Origin: an uncultured Acidobacteriota bacterium
GTDB taxonomy: Bacteria; Acidobacteriota; Blastocatellia; Pyrinomonadales; Pyrinomonadaceae
Length of the DNA: 9,442 nucleotides
Direction: 5' to 3'
Assembly (NCBI GenBank): GCA_946480545.1
Contig: CAMLKY010000047.1
Coordinates: forward strand, 1-9,442
A program made the translations under genes and the position numbers. Shown here piece by piece: positions 1 through 7,030 of the stretch. The notes below the pieces were generated by a model that worked only from the letters and a program-made list of their open reading frames with translations, made no database searches and was not told where the DNA came from. Position 1 is the first letter of the stretch. Every line of letters begins with the position of its first letter.

Positions 1-2253
1 GGTCGCGAACAGAGTCTTCGCCGAATGCTCGGGTGAGTTGTGCAGGTACTCGGCGACCGCCCATGCGATCGAGAGCCCGTCAAACGTCGATGTGCCGCGG
101 CCGATCTCGTCCAGCAGGATCAAACTGCGCGGCGTCGCGTTCTTGAGGATCGCCGCGGTCTCCGTCATCTCGACCATGAACGTCGAGCGCCCGGACGCGA
201 GATCATCCGAGGCCCCGACGCGCGTCCAGACCCGATCGATGATCGGCAGGCGTGCAAACGACGCCGGCACGAACGAACCGACCTGGGCCATTATCTGGAT
301 AAGCGCGATCTGCCGCAGGATCGTCGACTTTCCGCCCATGTTCGCACCGGTCACGATCAGCAGACGATCTGTCGAGTTATTTAAATAGATATCGTTTGGA
401 ACAAACCCGTCACGCAGGGCAGCCTCGACAACCGGATGTCGACCGGCCTTTATCTCGATCTCGTCTCCGTCGTGGAGTACCGGAGCGACGTAATTGCGCC
501 GCATGGCTGTCTCGGCAAACGTCGCAACCACGTCCAGCGTCGCGAGTGCACGTGCAGTCGACTGAAGCTTCTGTGTTTCGGCCCGAACCGCGCCGCGCAC
601 TTCATTAAAGAGATTCGCTTCGAGAGCGATGATCTTTTCTTCAGCGCCGAGGACTTTCGATTCCCACTCTTTTAGCTCGGGCGTCGTGAACCGTTCTGCA
701 TTCGCGAGCGTCTGACGCCGCTCGTAATCCACCGGAACCCGTGCCAGGTTGCCTTTCGAAATCTCGATGTAATAGCCGAAGACGTTATTGAAGCGGACCT
801 TCAGACTCGAGATACCGGTCCGTGTTCTCTCGTGCTCTTCAAAACCGGCGATCGTTTGCTTTGCCGATCTGGAGATGTGTCGAAGCTCGTCGAGCTCCGC
901 GTCGTATCCATCTCGGATCGTGCCGCCGTCGTTTAAGTTGAGCGGTGGCTCGTCGGCGATCGCGCGGCGGTCGACGAGATCGACAAGCTCGGGCATTGGG
1001 AAAATGTTTTCGCTGAGCACCTGGAGCAGGAGCGACGAAACATCCGAGAGTGCATCGTTGATTCCCGGCACCTGCGAGAGCGATCGGCTCAGTGCCACAA
1101 GATCACGCGCCGATGCCGTTCCGAGGTTGACTCGACCGACGAGCCGCTCGAGATCCGCGATCTCTTTCAACAAGTAGCGGATCTTGTCACGTAACATTCC
1201 GTCGGTAAGCTCGCTCACCGCGGCGAGCCGCGTTTGTATCTCGCTCCGCTTTATCGACGGCCGGACCAGCCACGACTTCAAAAGCCGGGCTCCCATGCTC
1301 GTGATCGTCTCGTTGAGGAGATTGCACAGCCCACGCGAATTACCGGTGTCACGCGTCTCGACGATCTCGAGGTTTCGCAGCGTGACCGCGTCGAGGACCA
1401 TCGTGTCGTGCGACTCGAAGAAGCTTATATCCGCAATGTGTTCGGCCGCCGCCTTCTGCGTCTCCTGGGCATATCGCAATGCACCGCCGGCAGCCTGTAT
1501 CGCACTTGTGCGACCCTCGAGGCCGAACGCTGTCAGCTCCCGAACGCGGAACTGTCGGGTCAGAACCTCGGTACAGTCGGTGGCGTTGAATGTCGTGTCA
1601 TCCAGCGAGGTGATCGTTATCGAATCGTTGGACGGCCCCCTCGTTCCGAGGGCACTGAGAAGCGAACCTGATTCGCCATTGGAGCCCAAAGCCGAGTCGA
1701 GACGCGCTCGCAGCGATTCGGGACAGACGACCTCGCGCGGGCGATAGCTCTCGATACATTCACAGATCTCGGCCCAGGCGTTTGGTCCTGAGACCTGAGT
1801 CGCCCAGAATCCACCGGTCGAAACATCGAGAAAGGCAGCACCGAATGCTTCTCCATCACCGCATACCGATGCGAGATAAACCGACTCGCCGGCGTCCAGA
1901 AGCTGAGGATCGACGGCCGTACCGGGCGTTATCACGCGCACAACCTCGCGCTTTACAAGCTTGGTGCCCTTCGACGCTGCCTCAGCTTGTTCGCAGATGG
2001 CCACGCGATAGCCTTTCCTTACCAATTTTGCGATGTAACTAGCAGCGGCGTGATGCGGGACCCCGCACATGGGAATTGGATTCTTCGAGTCCTTCTGTCG
2101 GGCGGTAAGAGTTATCTGGAGCTCACGGGCACCGGTGACGGCGTCTTCGTTGAATAGCTCGTAAAAATCGCCCAGTCGAAAGAATAGAAGTGTTCCGGGA
2201 TAGAGCTTCTTGATCTCCAGGTATTGCCGAAGCATCGGCGTCGTATTTTCCAT
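1..2253 (-). CDS. mutS: DNA mismatch repair ATPase MutS (3' end cut by window edge)
   Basis: MutS recognises mismatches and small loops in newly replicated DNA and, as an ATP-driven sliding clamp, starts mismatch repair. I read this frame through all 751 codons without a stop. Near the N-terminus GDFYELF contains the mismatch-wedging Phe-x-Glu motif (F30, E32). The connector, lever and clamp regions follow in the usual order. The C-terminal ATPase has a Walker A loop, TGANMGGKST (K642), the signature region around DDLASGRSTF, and Walker B LILLDEIGRGTSTFDG (D715, E716). The reading frame leaves the window at KTLFAT, just before the conserved His of the ATPase, so roughly 100 or more C-terminal residues (helix-turn-helix and dimer/tetramer tail) lie outside. 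The start is the ATG at 2251-2253, which gives MENTTPMLRQYL, aligning with the MutS N-terminus; upstream only TTG/CTG codons precede a stop. No clear Shine-Dalgarno sequence is visible. It is transcribed divergently from the polysaccharide genes and is probably functionally unrelated to them. Confidence 0.98.
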   Translation of the reverse strand, partial: MENTTPMLRQYLEIKKLYPGTLLFFRLGDFYELFNEDAVTGARELQITLTARQKDSKNPIPMCGVPHHAAASYIAKLVRKGYRVAICEQAEAASKGTKLVKREVVRVITPGTAVDPQLLDAGESVYLASVCGDGEAFGAAFLDVSTGGFWATQVSGPNAWAEICECIESYRPREVVCPESLRARLDSALGSNGESGSLLSALGTRGPSNDSITITSLDDTTFNATDCTEVLTRQFRVRELTAFGLEGRTSAIQAAGGALRYAQETQKAAAEHIADISFFESHDTMVLDAVTLRNLEIVETRDTGNSRGLCNLLNETITSMGARLLKSWLVRPSIKRSEIQTRLAAVSELTDGMLRDKIRYLLKEIADLERLVGRVNLGTASARDLVALSRSLSQVPGINDALSDVSSLLLQVLSENIFPMPELVDLVDRRAIADEPPLNLNDGGTIRDGYDAELDELRHISRSAKQTIAGFEEHERTRTGISSLKVRFNNVFGYYIEISKGNLARVPVDYERRQTLANAERFTTPELKEWESKVLGAEEKIIALEANLFNEVRGAVRAETQKLQSTARALATLDVVATFAETAMRRNYVAPVLHDGDEIEIKAGRHPVVEAALRDGFVPNDIYLNNSTDRLLIVTGANMGGKSTILRQIALIQIMAQVGSFVPASFARLPIIDRVWTRVGASDDLASGRSTFMVEMTETAAILKNATPRSLILLDEIGRGTSTFDGLSIAWAVAEYLHNSPEHSAKTLFAT

Positions 2254-2283
2254 AGAAAGCAGGTCGCCCGACGTGTGGTTCAA

Positions 2284-2311
2284 AGTTTAACGAAAAGCAG
2301 GGCCGTTTTAA
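2284..2311 (-). promoter_or_regulatory. Possible mutS promoter
   Basis: On the minus strand there is a -35-like TTAAAA (2306-2311), a 16-base spacer and a -10-like TAAACT (2284-2289), each matching four of six consensus bases. It would put transcription start about 25 bases before the mutS ATG, a sensible leader length. The match is weak and rests on sigma-70 consensus from other bacteria. Confidence 0.25.
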
Positions 2312-2343
2312 AATTGCGGTTTTCAAAGCGCGGTTCCTCTGCT

Positions 2344-2373
2344 AAACTACTTTCTTTCAAGAAAGTTAAGTTT
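2344..2373. repeat. Imperfect palindrome in the divergent intergenic region, candidate operator
   Basis: The core ACTTTCTT (2349-2356) and AAGAAAGT (2359-2366) are perfect inverted repeats separated by two bases. Outer arms AAACT (2344-2348) and AGTTT (2369-2373) extend the symmetry to 13 bases per side, with a two-base bulge (2367-2368) on the right. The element is AT-rich in a GC-rich region, has no U-run after it, and lies between two divergent genes, so a dimeric repressor or activator site for the exopolysaccharide operon is more likely than a terminator. A weak -35/-10 pair (TTTCAA at 2321-2326, TAAACT at 2343-2348, 16-base spacer) points into the palindrome, which would place it over the -10 element and start site. 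Apart from this element, the weak promoters and the ribosome binding site listed here, I see nothing else in the 207-base gap. Confidence 0.45.
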
Positions 2374-2447
2374 GCTGACGGGCGAATTTGTAAACAACTT
2401 TTTCATACGACGACACAATCAAACGCGCACTTATCCCAGGGCTTTAT

Positions 2448-2451
2448 GGAG
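2448..2451 (+). promoter_or_regulatory. Ribosome binding site deciding the start of the export gene
   Basis: GGAG sits nine bases before the ATG at 2461 and is the clearest Shine-Dalgarno-like sequence in the window. It favours the ATG at 2461 over the in-frame ATG at 2446, which would overlap it. Either choice leaves a usable signal peptide. Confidence 0.5.
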
Positions 2452-2460
2452 TTTAGCAAG

Positions 2461-3453
2461 ATGAAAGCATTTATATTTCTGTGTTTCCTGTTTGGACTGA
2501 TCGTTGTATCGACCCCTGAAATGCTGGCCCAGACCACTGCACCGGCTACCGTCGCACAGGCCAGTACTTCCTCGTCGTCCTCGGGACAGTCCCGGGACGA
2601 GCGATATCGCATCGGGTTTGAAGATCGCCTCGAGGTTCAGGTTTTCCGGCATCCGGAACTTACCCAGCGAATAGCGGTCAATCCGAACGGCACCGTGAAC
2701 CTTTTCCGGCTGCCGACCCCTCTCACCGCCGTCTGCAAGACCGAACGAGAGCTCGCGAACGACATTGCCGAGGCCTACCGCAAAGATTACCTAAAGAATC
2801 CCGAAGTCAACGTCATCGCCACCGAGCAGCGCTCGCGTGCGTTCAACGTTATCGGAGCGGTCGAGAAGCCGGGAAAATATATGATCGGCCGGCGCGTCAG
2901 GCTTCTGGAGTTGATCTCCGAGGCAGGCGGCCCGTCTAAAGAAGCCGGGACCCGAGTACTGGTCGCGCGGATGGGCAGCACCTCGAACTGTAAGATGAAC
3001 GAAGAGCCGGGGTCGGATAGCGACGAGATCGTGCTTCTCGACTATCGGCTGAAAGACATTCTGGAAGCCAAGCAGAACCTCGTCATGCGGCCCGGAGACG
3101 TTGTCTCGGTTATGGACGCGGACGTCGTGTATGTTTACGGAAACGTGAACAAGCAAGGGCAGATCGAGATAAAAGAGCCGCTGACCCTGACGCAGGCACT
3201 CGCCTCGGCCGAGGGATTGAAGGCAGCCTCGGACAAGGGCAAGATCAGGGTGCTTCGACAGCGGCCGGGGACGATGGAGCGCGATGAGTTCATCTATGAC
3301 CTCGACGCGATCACAAAGCGAAAAGCACAGGACCCGTTCCTCGAGCCGAACGACGTCGTTGCCGTCGGCCTCGACAAGACAAAAGATATTCTGAACAGCA
3401 TTGGAAGATCCCTGACCAACGGAATACCGTCCATCTTCTACCGTGTTCCCTAA
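2461..3453 (+). CDS. Polysaccharide export protein, OPX (Wza) family with SLBB domains
   Basis: Proteins of this family form or help form the outer-membrane channel through which capsule or exopolysaccharide leaves the cell, docking on a periplasmic co-polymerase. The 330-residue product starts with a secretion signal (hydrophobic residues 3-16, likely cleavage after MLA, residues 21-23), then a Ser-rich linker (34-43). The polysaccharide export domain follows at about 48-122 (RYRIGFEDRLEVQVF at its start). A first SLBB-like domain runs from about 127 (FNVIGAVEKPGKYMI) to 205, and a second from about 213 (VYVYGNVNKQGQIEI) to 305. The tail ends GIPSIFYRVP. There is no lipobox cysteine, so unlike E. 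coli Wza it does not look lipid-anchored. The co-polymerase gene begins 19 bases downstream, a classic OPX/PCP pairing. I chose the ATG at 2461 for its ribosome binding site and signal peptide; the frame stays open back into mutS, but those upstream codons have no support. The family is clear; the exact polymer is unknown. Confidence 0.92.
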   Translation: MKAFIFLCFLFGLIVVSTPEMLAQTTAPATVAQASTSSSSSGQSRDERYRIGFEDRLEVQVFRHPELTQRIAVNPNGTVNLFRLPTPLTAVCKTERELANDIAEAYRKDYLKNPEVNVIATEQRSRAFNVIGAVEKPGKYMIGRRVRLLELISEAGGPSKEAGTRVLVARMGSTSNCKMNEEPGSDSDEIVLLDYRLKDILEAKQNLVMRPGDVVSVMDADVVYVYGNVNKQGQIEIKEPLTLTQALASAEGLKAASDKGKIRVLRQRPGTMERDEFIYDLDAITKRKAQDPFLEPNDVVAVGLDKTKDILNSIGRSLTNGIPSIFYRVP

Positions 3454-3472
3454 GGTCACAAAGAATTAACAA

Positions 3473-5956
3473 ATGAAAGAGACCCGCGAGATCATCCAGA
3501 AGCCGCTCAATGAGCCGGTTGAACTGGAACGGCATTTTGAGCCCCAGATCGTTACGCCTTCCGGCCGCTATCCCTCATATCGAGAGGGTTACGCATCCGA
3601 AGGCTTTCAGCTTCTCGATTACTGGAAAGCGATTCGTAAGAGACTCTGGCTTGTCGCCGGTATCGCGGTGCTTGTGACGACGCTGACTGCCATCTACATG
3701 GCTCGGAAGCCGAATATCTTTTCGGCCACGGCACGGATCCAGGTTGATAACGAGCAGATCAATCCCGATCTCGTGACGCCGGACCGCCAGCGGCCTTTCT
3801 CGAATCCCGACCCGTCGTACTTCAACACGCAGCTCCAACTTCTGGATTCCGAGGCATTGCTTCGCCAGGTGGTAAAAAAGCACAGCCTCGACACCAACAA
3901 GGAATTCCTCGCTGCCGTGAATGAAAACACGGGGATGCTCCGTTCAGTGTTGCGGACCATCGGCCTCGCGAGCGATCCGAAGAAGAACCAGCCGACCGAG
4001 GATTTTGCAGCATCGGCGAATTCGTCACTCATCTCCTCGGACGAGATCGCCGAAGCAGTGCGTCTCGCACCGTACGTCGACGTCATCCGGAAGAACATGA
4101 GCGTGGAGCCGGTCCGGGAGTCGCGTGCGACGATGAAGGACACGCGCCTGATCGAGATCTCGTATCGTCACACTAACGCCCAGCTCGCGGCATTTATCGT
4201 TAACAGCATCGGCGAGACATTCGTCACCACGAACCAGAATAAACGGTCGGGTACAAGCCGTAAGACGAGCGACTTCCTTCAGAAGCGCATCTCGGATCTC
4301 CAGTCGGAGATCCGCTCGGGCGAGCTTCAGCTTCTCGATCTCAAAAAGACCGCCGGCATTCTGAAGACCGATGGCGAGCAGACACTTGTCCTCGCCCGGT
4401 TGGCAGGGTTGAACAAAGACCTTCTGGTAGCGGAGAACCTAAGAAAGACCGCCGAGGCGGAATATCTTTCTATCAAGGACTCGCCCGAGAGCATTCGAGC
4501 CCGGGCCGAAATGGAGAACGCGCGGATCATCGCCGATCGCGATATCCAGATCGCAACGCTTCGTAACGAGACTCAGAAGAAGATCGCCGAGATCCGTTCG
4601 GAACGTGCCCGGCTGCTCCAGGAATATAAGGAATCTGCACCGGAGATCGCTGAGAAAGACACGATGATCAAGAGCCTCGAGGATTCGCTCGCCAAGGTCA
4701 TCGAGAAAAATAACGAAGAAGTTCAGGGCCTGCGCGATCGGACCTCGAAGGTTCTGATCGAGAATCTCCGCATCAAGTACCAGCAGGCGCTCGCACAGGA
4801 GAACAAGATCCGTTCTGCCTACGATGAGCAGTATAACCAGGCACAGGTCCAGAACTCGGATGGCGTGAAATTGAAACTGCTCGAGCAGACGATCGAGACG
4901 AACAAGGGCTTCCTCGATAATCTTCGAAAGCAGCAGAGCTCGAACGACGTCGCGTCGCAGGGTTCCGACAATAACATCAGCGTTGCACAGTTCGCGATCC
5001 CGCCTGAGCATCCGGTGTCGCCGAGCCGTCTGACGACGGTCATGGCGGCGTTGTTCCTTTCGACTCTGTTCGGAATGGGATTGGCGTTATTCCTCGAGTA
5101 CCTCGACGACACGATCCGCACGACCGAAGAGATCGAGACGTATCTCCAGCTTCCGGCCCTCGCGGCTATACCCACGATCGACTCGATGCCGAAACGACGT
5201 CTGCTTCTGGTCGGCGCAAACAAGGAAGAGGAGGTCGACGACCCGAACAATTCGGAGCTTCTGATCTACGCCGATTCGCGCTCGTCGCTGGCTGAGGCAT
5301 ATCGTCAGCTTCGTACGTCGATCCTGCTCTCGACAGCGGGCCACGCACCGAAGTCGCTGCTGATCACTTCGAGCCTGCCGTCGGAAGGCAAGACGACAAC
5401 GGCGACCAACACGGCGATCAGTCTTGCCCAGACCGGTGCAAAGGTGCTGATCATCGATGCCGATATGCGGCGGCCGCGTCTGCACTCTGTTTTCAATATC
5501 GAGAACGGCGATGGCCTGAGCACGATCCTGTCAGCCGAGCTTTCCGAAACCGAGATCCTGAAGGTCATCAAACAGGACGAAGGCACCAAGCTCCACCTTT
5601 TGACTTCCGGTCCTATACCGCCCAACCCTGCCGAGCTTATCGGTTCCGAGCAGATGGCGAATCTGTTGAGACTTCTTCAGAACCACTTTACGCATGTCGT
5701 CGTCGATTCGCCGCCGATCACGTCGTTTACGGACGGTGTGCTGATCGCGTCGATGGTTGATGGTGTCATCCTCGTGGTCCACGCAGGCAAGAGCTCGCGT
5801 CAGGTCGTAAGGCGTGCGCGGCAACTGCTGCAGGACGTCGGTGCAAAGATCTTTGGCGTGGTACTGAACAATGTGAATCTCCGTTCGCAGGACAACTACT
5901 ACTATTACCAGAGCTATTATCACCGCAACAATTATCGCCCGAGCGACGAGCAATAG
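3473..5956 (+). CDS. Polysaccharide co-polymerase fused to BY-type tyrosine kinase (Wzc/ExoP type)
   Basis: This inner-membrane protein would set chain length and drive export of the polysaccharide, its oligomerisation being switched by tyrosine autophosphorylation. The 827-residue chain has a cytoplasmic N-terminus, a first membrane helix (about 58-76), the Wzz-type periplasmic region, a long charged coiled coil (about 265-498), the Pro-rich stretch PPEHPVSPSRL (510-520) and a second membrane helix (about 520-541). The cytoplasmic kinase follows: the ExxRxxR oligomerisation motif EAYRQLR (E608, R611, R614), Walker A SSLPSEGKTTT (K640), Walker A' LIIDADMRRP (D662, D664) and Walker B VVVDSPP (D745). 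The tail carries a tyrosine cluster (Y809-812, Y815, Y816, Y821), the usual autophosphorylation site. It is about 100 residues longer than E. coli Wzc, mainly through the coiled coil. The gene follows the export gene by 19 bases. No partner tyrosine phosphatase (Wzb type) is seen here. No good Shine-Dalgarno precedes the ATG. Confidence 0.95.
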   Translation: MKETREIIQKPLNEPVELERHFEPQIVTPSGRYPSYREGYASEGFQLLDYWKAIRKRLWLVAGIAVLVTTLTAIYMARKPNIFSATARIQVDNEQINPDLVTPDRQRPFSNPDPSYFNTQLQLLDSEALLRQVVKKHSLDTNKEFLAAVNENTGMLRSVLRTIGLASDPKKNQPTEDFAASANSSLISSDEIAEAVRLAPYVDVIRKNMSVEPVRESRATMKDTRLIEISYRHTNAQLAAFIVNSIGETFVTTNQNKRSGTSRKTSDFLQKRISDLQSEIRSGELQLLDLKKTAGILKTDGEQTLVLARLAGLNKDLLVAENLRKTAEAEYLSIKDSPESIRARAEMENARIIADRDIQIATLRNETQKKIAEIRSERARLLQEYKESAPEIAEKDTMIKSLEDSLAKVIEKNNEEVQGLRDRTSKVLIENLRIKYQQALAQENKIRSAYDEQYNQAQVQNSDGVKLKLLEQTIETNKGFLDNLRKQQSSNDVASQGSDNNISVAQFAIPPEHPVSPSRLTTVMAALFLSTLFGMGLALFLEYLDDTIRTTEEIETYLQLPALAAIPTIDSMPKRRLLLVGANKEEEVDDPNNSELLIYADSRSSLAEAYRQLRTSILLSTAGHAPKSLLITSSLPSEGKTTTATNTAISLAQTGAKVLIIDADMRRPRLHSVFNIENGDGLSTILSAELSETEILKVIKQDEGTKLHLLTSGPIPPNPAELIGSEQMANLLRLLQNHFTHVVVDSPPITSFTDGVLIASMVDGVILVVHAGKSSRQVVRRARQLLQDVGAKIFGVVLNNVNLRSQDNYYYYQSYYHRNNYRPSDEQ

Positions 5957-5969
5957 TTTCACAGGCCGC

Positions 5970-5998
5970 GGTTTCGAACGAATGTGCGTTTCGAAACC
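5970..5998. repeat. Inverted repeat, first of two in the spacer before fcl
   Basis: GGTTTCGAA (5970-5978) and TTCGAAACC (5990-5998) are perfect nine-base inverted repeats around an 11-base loop. Each arm also contains the self-complementary TTCGAA. The repeat begins 13 bases after the kinase stop codon. No U-run follows, so a classic terminator is unlikely; an mRNA processing or stability hairpin, or a protein site, is possible. Confidence 0.5.
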
Positions 5999-6016
5999 CG
6001 GCTTTTGTGCGCCGGG
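5997..6016. repeat. Second inverted repeat, overlapping the first by two bases
   Basis: CCCGGC (5997-6002) and GCCGGG (6011-6016) form a six-base GC-only stem with an eight-base loop. It shares 5997-5998 with the right arm of the preceding repeat, so the two full stems cannot form together. No T-run follows. It ends 21 bases before the fcl ATG, close enough to influence translation of fcl. Confidence 0.45.
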
Positions 6017-6037
6017 ACGCGTGACTCGATTTAGCCG

Positions 6038-7015
6038 ATGATCTCACCAGACACAAAGATCTTTGTTGCCGGGGCCGGAGGTATGGTCGGCAGCTCGGTC
6101 GTCCGCGAACTCGGGCGCCGCGGTTATACGCATCTTGTCACGCCTGCGTCGCGCGAGCTTGACCTAACGAATCAGCAACAAACGAACGAGTTTTTCGCTT
6201 CCGAGAAACCCGAAGCGGTGATCATCGCTGCGGCGAAGGTCGGCGGTATTCTCGCCAACAACACTTACCGGGCTGATTTCATCTACCAGAACCTGATGAT
6301 CGAGGCGAACGCGATCCACGCCGCGTTCGACACCGGCGTCGAAAAGCTTATCCTGCTCGGCAGCTCATGCATTTATCCGCGCGAAGCCCGCCAGCCGATG
6401 CGCGAAGAGGAGCTTCTGTCCGGATACCTCGAGTTCACGAACGAGCCTTATGCGATCGCCAAGATCGCCGGCATAAAGCTCTGCGAAAATTATTTCCGCC
6501 AGCATGCGAGCAATTTCTTCTCGCTCATGCCGACGAACCTGTACGGACCGAACGATAATTTCGATCTTCAGACGTCGCATGTCATTCCCGCGCTGATGCG
6601 AAAGTTTCATGAGGCGAAAGAGACGTCGGCCCCGAGTGTCGAGATCTGGGGAAGCGGCCGGCCGCGGCGCGAGTTCATGCATGTCGACGACCTCGCCACC
6701 GCGATCGCCTTCGCACTTGAATCGATAGATGCGTCGAGCATTTATGACCGGGGAATATCACACCTGAATGTCGGCACGGGTCTGGATCTCGAGATCGTCG
6801 AGACAGCCGAGCTGATAAAAGACATCGTCGGCTATAAGGGCGAGATCACACGCGACGAATCGAAACCCGACGGCACGATGCAGAAGCTGCTCGATGTGAC
6901 CAGGATGCACGAGCTGGGGTGGAGCCACCGGATCGGTCTTCGGGAAGGGCTCGAACAAGTGTATTCGTGGTATCTCGAGAACGTGCATGCGCGGCGCGAA
7001 ACGATCGCGGTCTAG
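6038..7015 (+). CDS. fcl: GDP-L-fucose synthase (3,5-epimerase/4-reductase)
   Basis: The enzyme converts GDP-4-keto-6-deoxy-mannose to GDP-L-fucose in the cytoplasm using NADPH, the second step after Gmd. At 325 residues it is full length for the family. It is a short-chain dehydrogenase-type epimerase: the dinucleotide loop GAGGMVGS (G12, G15, G18) lies at the N-terminus. The family hallmark GSSCIYP supplies S109 and C111; NEPYAIAKIAG supplies the catalytic Y138 and K142; SHVIPAL supplies H181. These correspond to S107, C109, Y136, K140 and H179 of E. coli Fcl with a two-residue offset. All catalytic residues are present, so the enzyme looks active. A TAG in frame at 6032-6034 makes the ATG at 6038 the earliest start, although no Shine-Dalgarno is evident. 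The gene sits 81 bases after the kinase and 15 bases before the gmd remnant. Its substrate would normally come from that neighbour, which is broken here. Confidence 0.96.
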   Translation: MISPDTKIFVAGAGGMVGSSVVRELGRRGYTHLVTPASRELDLTNQQQTNEFFASEKPEAVIIAAAKVGGILANNTYRADFIYQNLMIEANAIHAAFDTGVEKLILLGSSCIYPREARQPMREEELLSGYLEFTNEPYAIAKIAGIKLCENYFRQHASNFFSLMPTNLYGPNDNFDLQTSHVIPALMRKFHEAKETSAPSVEIWGSGRPRREFMHVDDLATAIAFALESIDASSIYDRGISHLNVGTGLDLEIVETAELIKDIVGYKGEITRDESKPDGTMQKLLDVTRMHELGWSHRIGLREGLEQVYSWYLENVHARRETIAV

Positions 7016-7030
7016 AACTTTTTGGCTTTT

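Noticed and set aside
38..2042. Several plus-strand open frames over the first 2 kb
   Set aside because: All are antisense to mutS, which has full-length homology and intact motifs.
2224..2460. A longer N-terminus for the export protein beginning at 2224
   Set aside because: It would overlap mutS, places about 79 residues without domain character before the signal peptide and has no support; the start at 2461 has a GGAG.
2560..2590. Serine-codon run in the export gene as a phase-variable repeat
   Set aside because: The codons differ (AGT, TCC, TCG), so there is no uniform DNA repeat; it is an ordinary flexible linker.
2791..3459. Long minus-strand open frame opposite the export gene (222 codons)
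   Set aside because: It lies antisense in a clearly coding gene, shows no domain and reflects codon bias; the same holds for 4439-5011 and 5531-5962 on the minus strand.
5997..6016. Rho-independent terminator after the kinase gene
   Set aside because: The stem is short and not followed by a T-run.
7022..7030. TTG start for gmd at 7022 and, similarly, TTG at 8014 for the glycosyltransferase
   Set aside because: In-frame ATGs at 7031 and 8017 give the usual N-termini of the families.
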